In this document: one piece after another, positions 1 through 7,094 of the stretch
How positions within the stretch are numbered: the first letter of the stretch is position 1
Layout of the letters: every line of letters begins with the position of its first letter
Assembly (NCBI GenBank): GCA_036985955.1
Contig: BTQQ01000057.1
Span: forward strand, 1 to 10,569
Source of the DNA: JAUZQZ01 sp036985955
Lineage (GTDB): Bacteria > Pseudomonadota > Zetaproteobacteria > Mariprofundales > Mariprofundaceae
DNA length: 10,569 nt
Reading direction: 5' to 3'
The notes under the pieces: model-generated
What the model was told of the DNA's origin: nothing
Seen by the model: only the letters and a program-made list of their open reading frames with translations
Database searches by the model: none
Made by a program: the position numbers and the translations under genes

Positions 1-740
1 GAACCCAGCCCCTTGCGTACAGCCTCGATGTCCCCCCCCGTGGCATCACAAAATGCAGCCAGTTCATTCATAAAAGAAATACGCGTGGCCAGCATGGCAT
101 TGGCGGCATATTTGGCAATCTCGGCGGATTTCCGGTCCATAACGATGAGACGGTCGCGATTGCGATTGAAGGGCGCATACAAACGGCGGAATACCTCTGC
201 GTCAGCCTGATGTGCAACCCCAACAATAATCCGATCCGGCTTCAAAAAATCACTGACCGCCTGCCCCTCGCGCAGAAATTCAGGATTACTGGCCACCGTC
301 ACCTTCGGCGCATCCGGCCTGCCAGACAATGCCTCCGCTACCACGGCTTCCACCTTTCCGCCCGTGCCCACAGGCACGGTAGACTTGGCCACCAGAATAC
401 AATCCCGCCGCACATGGGAGGCCGCCTCGCGTGCGGCCGCCAGCACATACGAAAGATCGGCGGAACCGTCTTCTTCCGGTGGCGTACCCACAGCCAGAAA
501 CACCACCTCTGCTTCACGCATAGCCTCGGCATAGGACGCTGTAAAGACCAGATGGCTCGAAGCCACGGTGCGGGACACAATGGTATCCAGTCCCGGCTCG
601 TGAATCGGCATTTCACCTCTGGCCAGGCGATCCAGTTTGGCCTGATCCACATCCAGACCAATCACATGATGCCCTACCTCAGCCAGACAGGCGGCCGTCA
701 CCAATCCCACATAACCCGTTCCGATTACGGTAATACGCAT
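1..740 (-). CDS. ugd: UDP-glucose 6-dehydrogenase, partial (C-terminus beyond left edge)
   Basis: This is the N-terminal 246 residues of a nucleotide-sugar dehydrogenase, which oxidises UDP-glucose to UDP-glucuronate with two NAD+ in the cytoplasm. The Rossmann motif GTGYVG is at residues 7-12, and D30 at the end of the second strand (VIGLD) fits the NAD-ribose acidic residue. The family block NPEFLREG is at 152-159, KPDRIIVG at 167-174, and EIAKYAANAMLATRISF, with the conserved Lys210 and Asn214, at about 207-223. The catalytic Cys (GGxCFPKD) would come just beyond the window. The ATG at 740 has a strong AAGGAG (750-755) nine bases upstream, inside the last codons of the preceding ORF. Its place at the end of the glycan operon suggests that it supplies UDP-GlcA or a derived sugar. 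An 8-G run (plus 32-39) encodes Gly-Gly in frame. The family call is very secure; the exact sugar (Glc versus another UDP-hexose) is less so. Confidence 0.95.
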   Translation of the reverse strand, partial: MRITVIGTGYVGLVTAACLAEVGHHVIGLDVDQAKLDRLARGEMPIHEPGLDTIVSRTVASSHLVFTASYAEAMREAEVVFLAVGTPPEEDGSADLSYVLAAAREAASHVRRDCILVAKSTVPVGTGGKVEAVVAEALSGRPDAPKVTVASNPEFLREGQAVSDFLKPDRIIVGVAHQADAEVFRRLYAPFNRNRDRLIVMDRKSAEIAKYAANAMLATRISFMNELAAFCDATGGDIEAVRKGLG

Positions 741-744
741 TTAA

Positions 745-958
745 TTATTCTCCTTCGAGCCAATTGAAAAACTCCGGGTGGATGAACGGCAATCTCACCA
801 TGAAAGAGATCGCCGCCGCCTCGCCATAAGTATCTGCCAATCGTTCCCTGTTTGGCAGGGGGATGAACAAACCCATAATCACAGACCGGACAAACAACAA
901 CTTGGTACGCCCCCACTATACGACACGGCCCGGTACCGCCACACAAAGGACATTGCAT
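745..958 (-). pseudogene. Small zinc-ribbon ORF, probable frameshifted methyltransferase N-terminal remnant
   Basis: The first reading frame starts MQCPLCGG and has two CxxC pairs (C3/C6 and C23/C26), then GFVHPP. This is the layout of the zinc ribbon that precedes many sugar SAM methyltransferases. The family usually continues with a segment like PSxExLxxxYG. Here that continuation (ERLADTYGEAAA) lies in the next frame, and dropping one G from the GGG at plus 846-848 joins the two. The joined ORF is 70 residues, ends IHPEFFNWLEGE, and stops 4 bp before the ugd ATG. Unshifted, the first frame would run into ugd and stop at 725, which is less plausible. No SAM-binding domain follows, so this is a remnant, a free-standing small protein or a sequencing error. 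The start could be the ATG at 958 (one base after the GT4 stop) or the one at 967 (8-bp overlap). A separate 43-residue ORF beginning MGLFIPLPNRE in the second frame is possible but has no visible ribosome binding site. Confidence 0.55.
753..794 (-). repeat. 42-bp diverged repeat, left copy
   Basis: This segment matches 10491-10532 in the same orientation without gaps at 35 of 42 positions. On the minus strand it encodes the tail LPFIHPEFFNWLE of the small zinc-ribbon ORF and ends 12 bases before the ugd ATG. Its leftmost bases contribute to the ugd ribosome binding site. Similarity fades at both ends. Confidence 0.75.
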
Positions 959-959
959 C

Positions 960-2045
960 CTATCCATGCAATAATTCCTGATAAAGCCTGCACATGCTCT
1001 CCACATGCGCCTGAACAGAAAATTTCTTCGCCCGCTTGCGGCCAGCATTGCCCATCGCAGCACGCATCTCCGTATCGCCAAGCAACTTCGCAACAGCGGC
1101 AGTCATGCCGTCTACATCGCCATGGGGCAACAACGCACCCTGTTTGCCGTGTTGTACTACTTCGGGAACGCCTCCTCCGTCAAATGCCACGATGGAAACA
1201 CCCATGGCCATAGCCTCCACCAGCACGCGACCGAACGGTTCATCATCCGATGGAAGCACCATCACATCCGCCGTGGCATACCAGTTCTCTAGTGCAGCAT
1301 GGTCCACTCCACCCACCCAATGCACACGATCGCCATTGCGAAGATCGCTCGTTCGCTGCTGCAACGCATCCCACCATGCCACATCCGTGGCCTCCTTGCC
1401 GCCCACGCATACCAAATGCAAGCCCGGCATCGTTTCGGAAAGGTGTTCAAACACATCCAGGGCAATATCATGACGTTTCCACCGCGACACGCGCGCAACG
1501 ACCAGTATCATCTGTTCCGCGCCAAATGGTTTTTCACTTTTGCACTTGCTGACCGGATGCCACATGGACACATCCACGCCATTATGCACGGTCCACACTT
1601 TCAATCCCGGCCATGCGGAGAACCGATCCGCCGTGGCATGACTGTTGGCAATCACGCCATCCACCAACCGCACCAGCCAGCGGTCCAGCCTTGCATCCGG
1701 TTCCGTCACACGACAATGGAACAATACGGGAACATGCATCATCTTGCCGATCAAACCGGCATAGAACGCGGCGCGGGAATTGTTGGCATGCAACACATCC
1801 GGCCGGATATCGCTTATCAGCTTTTTCCAACGCCACAATGCCGGCAGCGAACCCAACCCGATCGGCGGCATCGGCACTGCATACCATGCGATGCCTTCCT
1901 TCTCCGCCCGCGCGCTCAACTCGCCTTCCGCCGGAGCCAGCAGGCACGGCGTCACATTTTCCGGCAAATGGGTCATCAAATCAAACAGCGAGTACTCGCC
2001 GCCACCCACAAAATCCACAAATCCGGAGGTGAACGCAACGCGCAC
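960..2045 (-). CDS. GT4-family glycosyltransferase (GT-B fold)
   Basis: This 361-residue cytoplasmic enzyme should transfer a sugar from a nucleotide donor to a lipid-linked glycan intermediate; donor and acceptor cannot be read from the sequence. The N-terminal domain starts with VAFTSGFVDFVGGGEYSL (glycine-rich GGGE loop, residues 14-17), followed by RPDVLHANNSRAA at about 81-93. The C-terminal donor domain starts near 180 with VARVSRWKRHD (183-193, the R...K phosphate-binding pair). It has the GT4 signature EPFGRVLVEAMAMG at 269-282 (E269-x7-E277) followed by GGGVPEV. The start is GTG at 2045, since no ATG fits the N-terminal strand. GGAG lies 11 bases upstream, and the palindrome AGAACAGTTCT (2048-2058) sits between it and the start, so a small local fold could shorten the spacing. 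The methyltransferase stop is 29 bp upstream, and the next ORF starts at or across its stop codon. The gene is intact. Confidence 0.93.
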   Translation of the reverse strand: MRVAFTSGFVDFVGGGEYSLFDLMTHLPENVTPCLLAPAEGELSARAEKEGIAWYAVPMPPIGLGSLPALWRWKKLISDIRPDVLHANNSRAAFYAGLIGKMMHVPVLFHCRVTEPDARLDRWLVRLVDGVIANSHATADRFSAWPGLKVWTVHNGVDVSMWHPVSKCKSEKPFGAEQMILVVARVSRWKRHDIALDVFEHLSETMPGLHLVCVGGKEATDVAWWDALQQRTSDLRNGDRVHWVGGVDHAALENWYATADVMVLPSDDEPFGRVLVEAMAMGVSIVAFDGGGVPEVVQHGKQGALLPHGDVDGMTAAVAKLLGDTEMRAAMGNAGRKRAKKFSVQAHVESMCRLYQELLHG

Positions 2046-2074
2046 TTAGAACAGTTCTCCGCAGGAAACGTCAG

Positions 2075-2903
2075 TCAAAACGAGCGTTTCCTTCTTCCCA
2101 TGGCAATCCACATATAGGACTGACTCGATACCAGTTGAACAGGCGGTTCAGCCATGTTTGCCGCCGCGCGTACCATTTCGTTCGTAACAGGGATCAGCGA
2201 TTCCTTAACCATGGATGGGTAGTGCAGGAATTTTCGCATTGCGGCGCGAAGGTTCCCCAAAATATAGCGGTGGAAATCATCCACAGGACGGGTGCCGGAT
2301 ACCACCGATATTTCCTCGAAGCCGGCATCGCACATGCGACGGACCAGTTCCTTCCGGGTAAACCCGTACTCATACAATCCCTGCGGCCAACGACCAGTCA
2401 GTTTCCACATCAGCATTGCAGCCCGATAGCTCAGACAGTACCGGTTCGGGACAGCGATCAGCGTTCGACCACCGGATTTAAGCACAGCAAAATGGGCATC
2501 GAAGATCGTTTGCCTTGGCTGGCCGCTAAAGTGTTCGTTCACGCCCAACGACATGGACAAGTCAAACCGTTCTTCCAGTTCCGGGGGGGATATCTAGAGC
2601 ATCGCCCACCACGGTTTCAACAGGAATCTCCATGGACGCAAAAAGTATCCGCGCCTGCTCCAACGTGGAGACACTGCTGTCGAGCAGGCTCGCCCTCGCC
2701 CCCGACATGGCCAACAACAAGCTCAGCTTGCCAAGGCCAGAACCGATTTCGATGCTGGAGGCTCCGGCGGGAAGGCGTTGAAACAGCAGTTTTCCGTAAC
2801 GCACCACGAGACTGTTCGACATGCCCAGCAACACACGGCGAACCGCATCCATGTCGGGCGATTCTACGTCCCAAGCATGATGTCCCGTGCTTGTCTGATT
2901 CAT
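2075..2903 (-). pseudogene. SAM-dependent methyltransferase, frameshifted at a C7 tract
   Basis: This is a class I SAM methyltransferase, probably O-methylating a sugar of the glycan. The first part (start to about 2562) carries motif I IEIGSGLGKLSLL (51-63), the acidic residue D75 and GDALDIPP (100-107), then goes out of frame. The rest (from about 2590 to the stop at 2075) continues with ERFDLSMSLGVNEHFSG, an SxGVxEHF-type block, and LKSGGRTLIAVPN, typical of this fold. Removing one base from the run of seven (plus 2583-2589) joins the two into an uninterrupted 275-residue protein, a normal length. The ATG at 2903 is preferred over 2906 because AGGGAGGAG ends closer than ideal to the first; either overlaps the upstream GT2 stop (TGATG/ATGA). 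The two halves show no other decay, so a sequencing error or a slippage-switchable gene is more likely than an old pseudogene. As written, the product would be a short truncated protein lacking the second half of the domain. Confidence 0.85.
2583..2589. other. Seven-base homopolymer at the methyltransferase frameshift
   Basis: Seven G on the plus strand (C7 in the coding strand) lie exactly where the methyltransferase reading frame breaks. Six bases would give IPPELEERFDLSMSLG in one frame; seven leads to a stop 8 codons later. The tract could be a slipped-strand switch or a base-calling error. Confidence 0.8.
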
Positions 2904-3892
2904 CATCTCCTCCCTGTATTGTCGCCATCCACCATCATGGCCGGGCATGTCGGCCGGTGCAGACGACCCGCGTCGGTGGCGATATCCATCAGTATTTTCA
3001 CCCATGGAACCCACAGCCATGTGACAGCGGGCACATCGCGACGGCCAAACACCCAGCGCGTTTTCCATACTGTGCGCCCCGCTATAAACAGCACGAGCAG
3101 TAGTATCGGCCACCAACTCCACCATCCCAGTGCTACGGCACACAGCAGTTTCAGGCCCAGTGAAGAACGTAGCATGAAGCCACCATAGCTGCTGGGAGCA
3201 ATACCCGCTCGCAGCATCGCCGCTTCAGCCATGCCGCGCCGCATAAACCACCGCCAGATGGCCAGCAGACTTCCGCGCGCCGCATGACGAACCACCGCAT
3301 CAGGGACAAACAACAACCGCCCCTGACTGGCCACCTTTTTTGCCAGAAGATAATCTTCGCCACCAAAGCGGGCGGCAGCATCAAAGCCTCCGGCATCCAG
3401 CAACGCCTGCTTGCGGTAAGCGGCGTTGAGTGTTGAAATCTCGCGTGTTTCCTGAATTTTCCCGCCAGAATGATGAATCCGGGACACACCTCCACCCGGG
3501 AACCCAAGCAGTGTTTCGGCCCAACCGACCGCATTTGTGCCATCAGGTACGGTCACGCCCCCCTGCACGCCCAGCACCTGTGGATCATCCAATGGTTGGA
3601 CCAGCCTCCGCAACCAGTCCGTTTCCACTTGGCAATCGTCATCCACAAACACAATCAGATCATGTGCCGCATGCTTGATAGCCAGATTGCGGGTAAAGGC
3701 AATCCCCTTGTTCATGACGGGATGTGGCACATAGTTTACATCCTCGATAGGGCGCGGGTCATCCGTTTCCTCAATCACGGTGATTTCATATTGCCCGTCA
3801 TAATCCTGCGCATGCAAATCAACCAGCAACGTATCAAGCATGGCACGACGGTCGCGGGTGCAAACGAGAATGGAAACCGGTGGTAAACTCAT
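2903..3892 (-). CDS. GT2-family glycosyltransferase with C-terminal membrane segment
   Basis: This 329-residue inverting glycosyltransferase of the GT-A fold probably adds one sugar during glycan assembly at the inner membrane; its specificity is unknown. Visible features are the strand VSILVCTRDR (6-15), NKGIAFTRNLAIKHA (61-75), the metal-binding VFVDDDC (81-87, DxD), STLNAAYRKQALLDAGGFD (153-171), and GGED at 177-180, a candidate catalytic-base region. Behind the catalytic domain come hydrophobic segments (about 246-272) and a basic tail, which suggest membrane attachment. The start is the ATG at 3892, which overlaps the sulfotransferase stop as ATGA. An in-frame ATG 30 bases upstream (MAGSVLSGCA) would put a non-conserved extension inside that gene. 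The stop overlaps the methyltransferase start. A six-base G run (plus 3558-3563) encodes Gly-Gly in frame. Confidence 0.92.
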   Translation of the reverse strand: MSLPPVSILVCTRDRRAMLDTLLVDLHAQDYDGQYEITVIEETDDPRPIEDVNYVPHPVMNKGIAFTRNLAIKHAAHDLIVFVDDDCQVETDWLRRLVQPLDDPQVLGVQGGVTVPDGTNAVGWAETLLGFPGGGVSRIHHSGGKIQETREISTLNAAYRKQALLDAGGFDAAARFGGEDYLLAKKVASQGRLLFVPDAVVRHAARGSLLAIWRWFMRRGMAEAAMLRAGIAPSSYGGFMLRSSLGLKLLCAVALGWWSWWPILLLVLFIAGRTVWKTRWVFGRRDVPAVTWLWVPWVKILMDIATDAGRLHRPTCPAMMVDGDNTGRR

Positions 3893-4719
3893 GGCGCATC
3901 CGGATAGAACCGAGCCAGCCATGGAGAATGGATGCGCTCCGTAAAAGTCTGCAATTCCGGGTCGTGCCGAAATGCATAAGCACGGCTGGCATTCATACTG
4001 ATGCCGAAAATATTTGGCATCGTTTCCACATCCAGGAATAGTCGCAGGCGTTCCAGTTGTTCCTCTGGCGCGATGAGTAAGTCCTCATAACGAAGTTGCA
4101 GGCATTGCCTTTCGGGCAAAACCGCAATCGCATCCATTCCCGCTTCGACATAGCGCTCCCATAAGCGAAATCCTCCTTCCATCTCCAGGCACAAAGGCGA
4201 TGTCAGGCGCCATGTTCCATGGTTCGGGAAATGAGTGAGCGTTTCCTTGCGTAACTGCTGTTCCCGAACTCGCAGGCTTGCCGCCACGTCCACGCCATGG
4301 CGTACGATGTGGATGAGTCTTGCGCCTGGAAACAGGCGCATCCAGATCGGCAGCGTCAGCGTATTGCGCGGATCTTTCCAACCACAGGGATACGGATAAT
4401 TGCGCACATCCCGCCAGCGCAGCCAACCCATTCGATTGAGATAAAGACGCGTATCCGGACCTGCAAGCCTTGATGAAAGCCATTCCGACAGTTTTTCACA
4501 AAGTGCTTCGTCTTTCAGCAATTGCAGAAAAGCGTCCGGTTGATCCCAGCGCGCGCCAGCGAATTTCAACATCGCATGATTCAGGCGCATGAAGAAACGT
4601 GCCTCGGCATTGGGATCCTGGTCGTGGCCCATAAAGAAGCCAAACTTTTCCAGCAAGCGCACCAGCAGGGTTGTACCCGAGCGATGCATGCCAAACACGA
4701 TGACAGGTTCATGCTTCAT
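3889..4719 (-). CDS. PAPS-dependent sulfotransferase-family protein
   Basis: This 276-residue protein has the hallmarks of sulfotransferases, which move sulfate from PAPS to a hydroxyl or amine. The 5'-phosphosulfate loop VFGMHRSGTTLL is at residues 8-19, and the 3'-phosphate-binding stretch LIHIVRHGVDVAASLR is at 135-150 with Arg140 and Ser148. KDPRNT at 115-120 and LQLRYEDLL later are also family-typical. The protein is soluble, with no signal peptide, so it would act in the cytoplasm, before export by the flippase. The ATG at 4719 has AAGGA six bases upstream and overlaps the preceding GT2 by 11 bp; the stop overlaps the next GT2 as ATGA. The tight packing between two glycosyltransferases suggests a glycan substrate. 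No PAPS synthesis genes (cysD/N/C) are in the window. Related domains sometimes have other roles, so sulfate transfer is well supported by motif but not proven. Confidence 0.9.
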   Translation of the reverse strand: MKHEPVIVFGMHRSGTTLLVRLLEKFGFFMGHDQDPNAEARFFMRLNHAMLKFAGARWDQPDAFLQLLKDEALCEKLSEWLSSRLAGPDTRLYLNRMGWLRWRDVRNYPYPCGWKDPRNTLTLPIWMRLFPGARLIHIVRHGVDVAASLRVREQQLRKETLTHFPNHGTWRLTSPLCLEMEGGFRLWERYVEAGMDAIAVLPERQCLQLRYEDLLIAPEEQLERLRLFLDVETMPNIFGISMNASRAYAFRHDPELQTFTERIHSPWLARFYPDAP

Positions 4720-5677
4720 TGTTTTCCTTCTCTGGCCAACATGACGGTCGGCGTGCGCGAGGATAGCCGATGGGAACGGAATAGGGATTCCTGGTCAGGC
4801 GTATCACCTGTCCCAACCAATCACGCTGTTCCGGCCTTCTGCGCAGCAGGACAAGAATCAATCTTTTGGAGAATGCCATCAGGAACAGCGCGAAGCGCAA
4901 CAGCCATACGTTTGATGTGGAAAAATATGTATGCCATAAAAAAATCGCACCACGCATGTATTCCATGCTGGGCAGGCGGTCATGTGTCCTGACACTGGCT
5001 TTGCCAATGTGGTGTGCAACCGCTTCCGGTGAAAGCAGTACGCGCCAGTCATACCGCCGCAGACGCAAGCACCATTCCGTTTCCTCAAAATAAAGGAAAA
5101 ACCGCTCATCCAGTTTTCCCGCCTGTTCCACCGCACACATGCGAACCAGCATGCAGGCACCGCGAACATGGTCGCCTTCTCCTCCCTTGTGCCAGGGATA
5201 GCCGGCTGCGGCTCTTCCGGAAAAGCCGCCAGTTCCATAAATCCGCATGCCCGCCAGTATAAACACCAGTGACCCCGACACTGTTGGCGCACGCAGCAAT
5301 GAAGGTTCGATGGTATTATTTCGGATGATTCTTGGGGCGACTACGCCGACATCGGGACAGGCATCCATAGCGGCACACATGGCCAGCGCCGCGCCTTTTT
5401 CCAGCCATGCATCAGGATTGAGAAGCAATACAAGCGGCGTGCTGATTTGTACAAGCGCCTGATTATTGGCTGCCGCAAATCCGACATTCCATTCATTCCG
5501 AATTAAATGGATTTCCGGATAATGCCCTGCAACGTATGCCGCGGTACCGTCATCGGAGGCGTTATCCACCACCCATATTTCCCGAACATGGTTGTCCACA
5601 AGGCTTTTCAGGCAACGGTCAATATGGCTGCGCGAACGATAGGTGACAACGATTGCTGAAATGGAGGCTTCGTTCAT
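4709..5677 (-). CDS. GT2-family glycosyltransferase, rhamnosyltransferase-like
   Basis: This 322-residue GT-A glycosyltransferase resembles the WbbL/RfbF group, many members of which transfer rhamnose from dTDP-rhamnose; the sugar here is an inference from similarity. The N-terminal strand SAIVVTYRSR (7-16) is followed by WVVDNASDDGT (35-45), NEWNVGFAAANNQAL (61-75), the metal-site equivalent LLLNPDAW (84-91), RGACMLVR (172-179) and FFLYFEETEWCLRLR (193-207), which contains the acidic ED/EET site. AHHIGKAS (221-228) is typical of the group. A hydrophobic stretch at about 255-278 and a basic tail suggest peripheral or single-pass membrane association. The ATG at 5677 overlaps the flippase stop (ATGA). 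The same frame stays open a further 67 codons upstream inside the flippase gene, but the family N-terminus starts at the ATG chosen. The C-terminus overlaps the sulfotransferase start by 11 bp. Confidence 0.92.
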   Translation of the reverse strand: MNEASISAIVVTYRSRSHIDRCLKSLVDNHVREIWVVDNASDDGTAAYVAGHYPEIHLIRNEWNVGFAAANNQALVQISTPLVLLLNPDAWLEKGAALAMCAAMDACPDVGVVAPRIIRNNTIEPSLLRAPTVSGSLVFILAGMRIYGTGGFSGRAAAGYPWHKGGEGDHVRGACMLVRMCAVEQAGKLDERFFLYFEETEWCLRLRRYDWRVLLSPEAVAHHIGKASVRTHDRLPSMEYMRGAIFLWHTYFSTSNVWLLRFALFLMAFSKRLILVLLRRRPEQRDWLGQVIRLTRNPYSVPIGYPRARRPSCWPEKENNEA

Positions 5678-7080
5678 CGAATCAATCTCAAAGCCATCCC
5701 CAACCACCGTGGCTGGCACACGCGCATCAGGAACACCAGCGCTACGGCCAGCAACGGCGCCAGAACCAGCAACCATCCATGCACCACGAAAACATATCCC
5801 CCCAACAAGCTCATTGTCAGCAGCAAACGTGGCAACCACCAGGCTTCTGCCAGACCGGCACCATACATCCACCGCCATGCAACCCCGGCTAAAGCTATCT
5901 GTACCATGATGTTCGCGCTAATCACGCCCCACATGCCTAACCATGTGCCAAACAACCAGTAGACAGGCAGGGCCGCCATAAATACCATGACAAGCGTTTT
6001 CGCCCAACGTGTTTGCCAGCCCCATGCGCCAATGACCGCCCCGGTCATTGCACCAAGCACTGCCAGCGGTGAGGCCATGGAAAATATAGCCAACCATTTC
6101 CAGCCGTGCGCAAAGCTGTCGCCATATACCCAGGTCAGCAACGGTTCCGCCATCCCTGCGATTGCCGCGGCCACCACAGCCATCATCAACCCCAGCAATC
6201 CCAGTGCCGGCTCAAGCAGCGTTCTCGCCCGGTTTACGGCATGATCCTTCGCCAGTCTCGACAGGGTGGGAAACAGGGCGTTTGCAACCGCAATTCCCAG
6301 GAAAACAGCGATAAGCGCCAACATCTGCGCGGCCGCATAGTATCCCGTTTCAGCAGGCGGTTGCTGGAATCCGAGAACAATAAGATCAAGTCTGCCCAGC
6401 ACCGCCTGCACAGCCCCGGCGATCCCGAAGGGAATAGCAAGCTTGGCAAAACAGGACAATGTGCCGCCATTTCTTTCCTCGACAGGCCAGCCTTGGGCAT
6501 GCGTCCACGACCAAACGCACACCAGCACTCCGGCTTCCCACAGGCACAGCCATTGCGCCAGATGCAGCAGCGAGGCATCTGTCAGAAAAGCGAGCCCGGA
6601 AACAAGCAGGGCGCCGCCCAACCGTTCGACCGCACCCCATACCGCAACGGCAATCAGGCGCTGATGTCCCGCCGGCACGCCGAGGATAATACGCATACCA
6701 GTCCATAGCAGGGCGAATAGCAGCAGCCACAGACGCAAAGATTGATGCTCAGCCGACTCCTGGATCACCACCACAACAAAAAAACCAACGGAAACAATAA
6801 CCGCCAGGGCCAGGGAGATAACAAGTGCATGGTGGAGCAGGCGTTTCCATGCCGTGCAATTCCGCGCCACTTCCCGGATCAGGGTAATACGCACCCCTGA
6901 ATCAGCCAGTGCGGCAATGGAAGTGGCCAGGGCATAGGCAGCCGCAAATTGGCCATAAAGCACATCCCCCATGCCCCGTGCCACCGACCATGCCATAAGA
7001 AATGCGGCCATCTGCGCAATCGTCTGCGCGACTGTCAGGGCTGCAGAACCGTGCAACACTTGCCTTGCCGTATTTTTCAC
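5674..7080 (-). CDS. Wzx-like polysaccharide flippase
   Basis: This 468-residue, very hydrophobic protein has roughly 12 to 14 predicted membrane helices and the look of the MATE/MVF flippase superfamily (polysaccharide biosynthesis protein). Such proteins move lipid-linked repeat units across the inner membrane. The N-terminus has a conserved-type amphipathic start, then GDVLYGQFAAAYALATSIA, like the GxxxYGxxxxxxA pattern of the family, and a later EPLLTWVYGDSF, a recurrent loop of this family. The start codon is GTG at 7080; the frame is open about 20 codons further but contains no other start codon before a TGA. No clear ribosome binding site is visible. It is the first gene of the leftward glycan operon, and only 14 bp separate it from the divergent acetyltransferase. 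No Wzy polymerase is visible in the window, so whether the pathway is Wzx/Wzy cannot be decided. Confidence 0.9.
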   Translation of the reverse strand: MKNTARQVLHGSAALTVAQTIAQMAAFLMAWSVARGMGDVLYGQFAAAYALATSIAALADSGVRITLIREVARNCTAWKRLLHHALVISLALAVIVSVGFFVVVVIQESAEHQSLRLWLLLFALLWTGMRIILGVPAGHQRLIAVAVWGAVERLGGALLVSGLAFLTDASLLHLAQWLCLWEAGVLVCVWSWTHAQGWPVEERNGGTLSCFAKLAIPFGIAGAVQAVLGRLDLIVLGFQQPPAETGYYAAAQMLALIAVFLGIAVANALFPTLSRLAKDHAVNRARTLLEPALGLLGLMMAVVAAAIAGMAEPLLTWVYGDSFAHGWKWLAIFSMASPLAVLGAMTGAVIGAWGWQTRWAKTLVMVFMAALPVYWLFGTWLGMWGVISANIMVQIALAGVAWRWMYGAGLAEAWWLPRLLLTMSLLGGYVFVVHGWLLVLAPLLAVALVFLMRVCQPRWLGMALRLIR

Positions 7081-7094
7081 GGGACTATGTTGCC

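Noticed and set aside
840..856. Programmed +1 frameshift in the zinc-ribbon ORF
   Set aside because: The site CAG GGA has no rare codon, stop or slippery pattern of known programmed sites, so an indel is simpler.
1299..2117. Plus-strand open frame of 272 codons opposite the GT4 gene
   Set aside because: It mirrors a clearly functional glycosyltransferase; its product is rich in His, Arg and Gln and shows no domain.
2135..3103. Plus-strand open frame of 322 codons opposite the methyltransferase
   Set aside because: Its presence across the frameshift made me reconsider the strand, but the SAM motifs are clear on the minus strand and nothing recognisable appears on the plus strand.
7060..7091. 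Sigma70-like promoter for the acetyltransferase (TTGCCT ... TATGTT)
   Set aside because: The spacing is 20 bases and the -10 candidate ends only three bases before the ATG, so it cannot act in the usual way.
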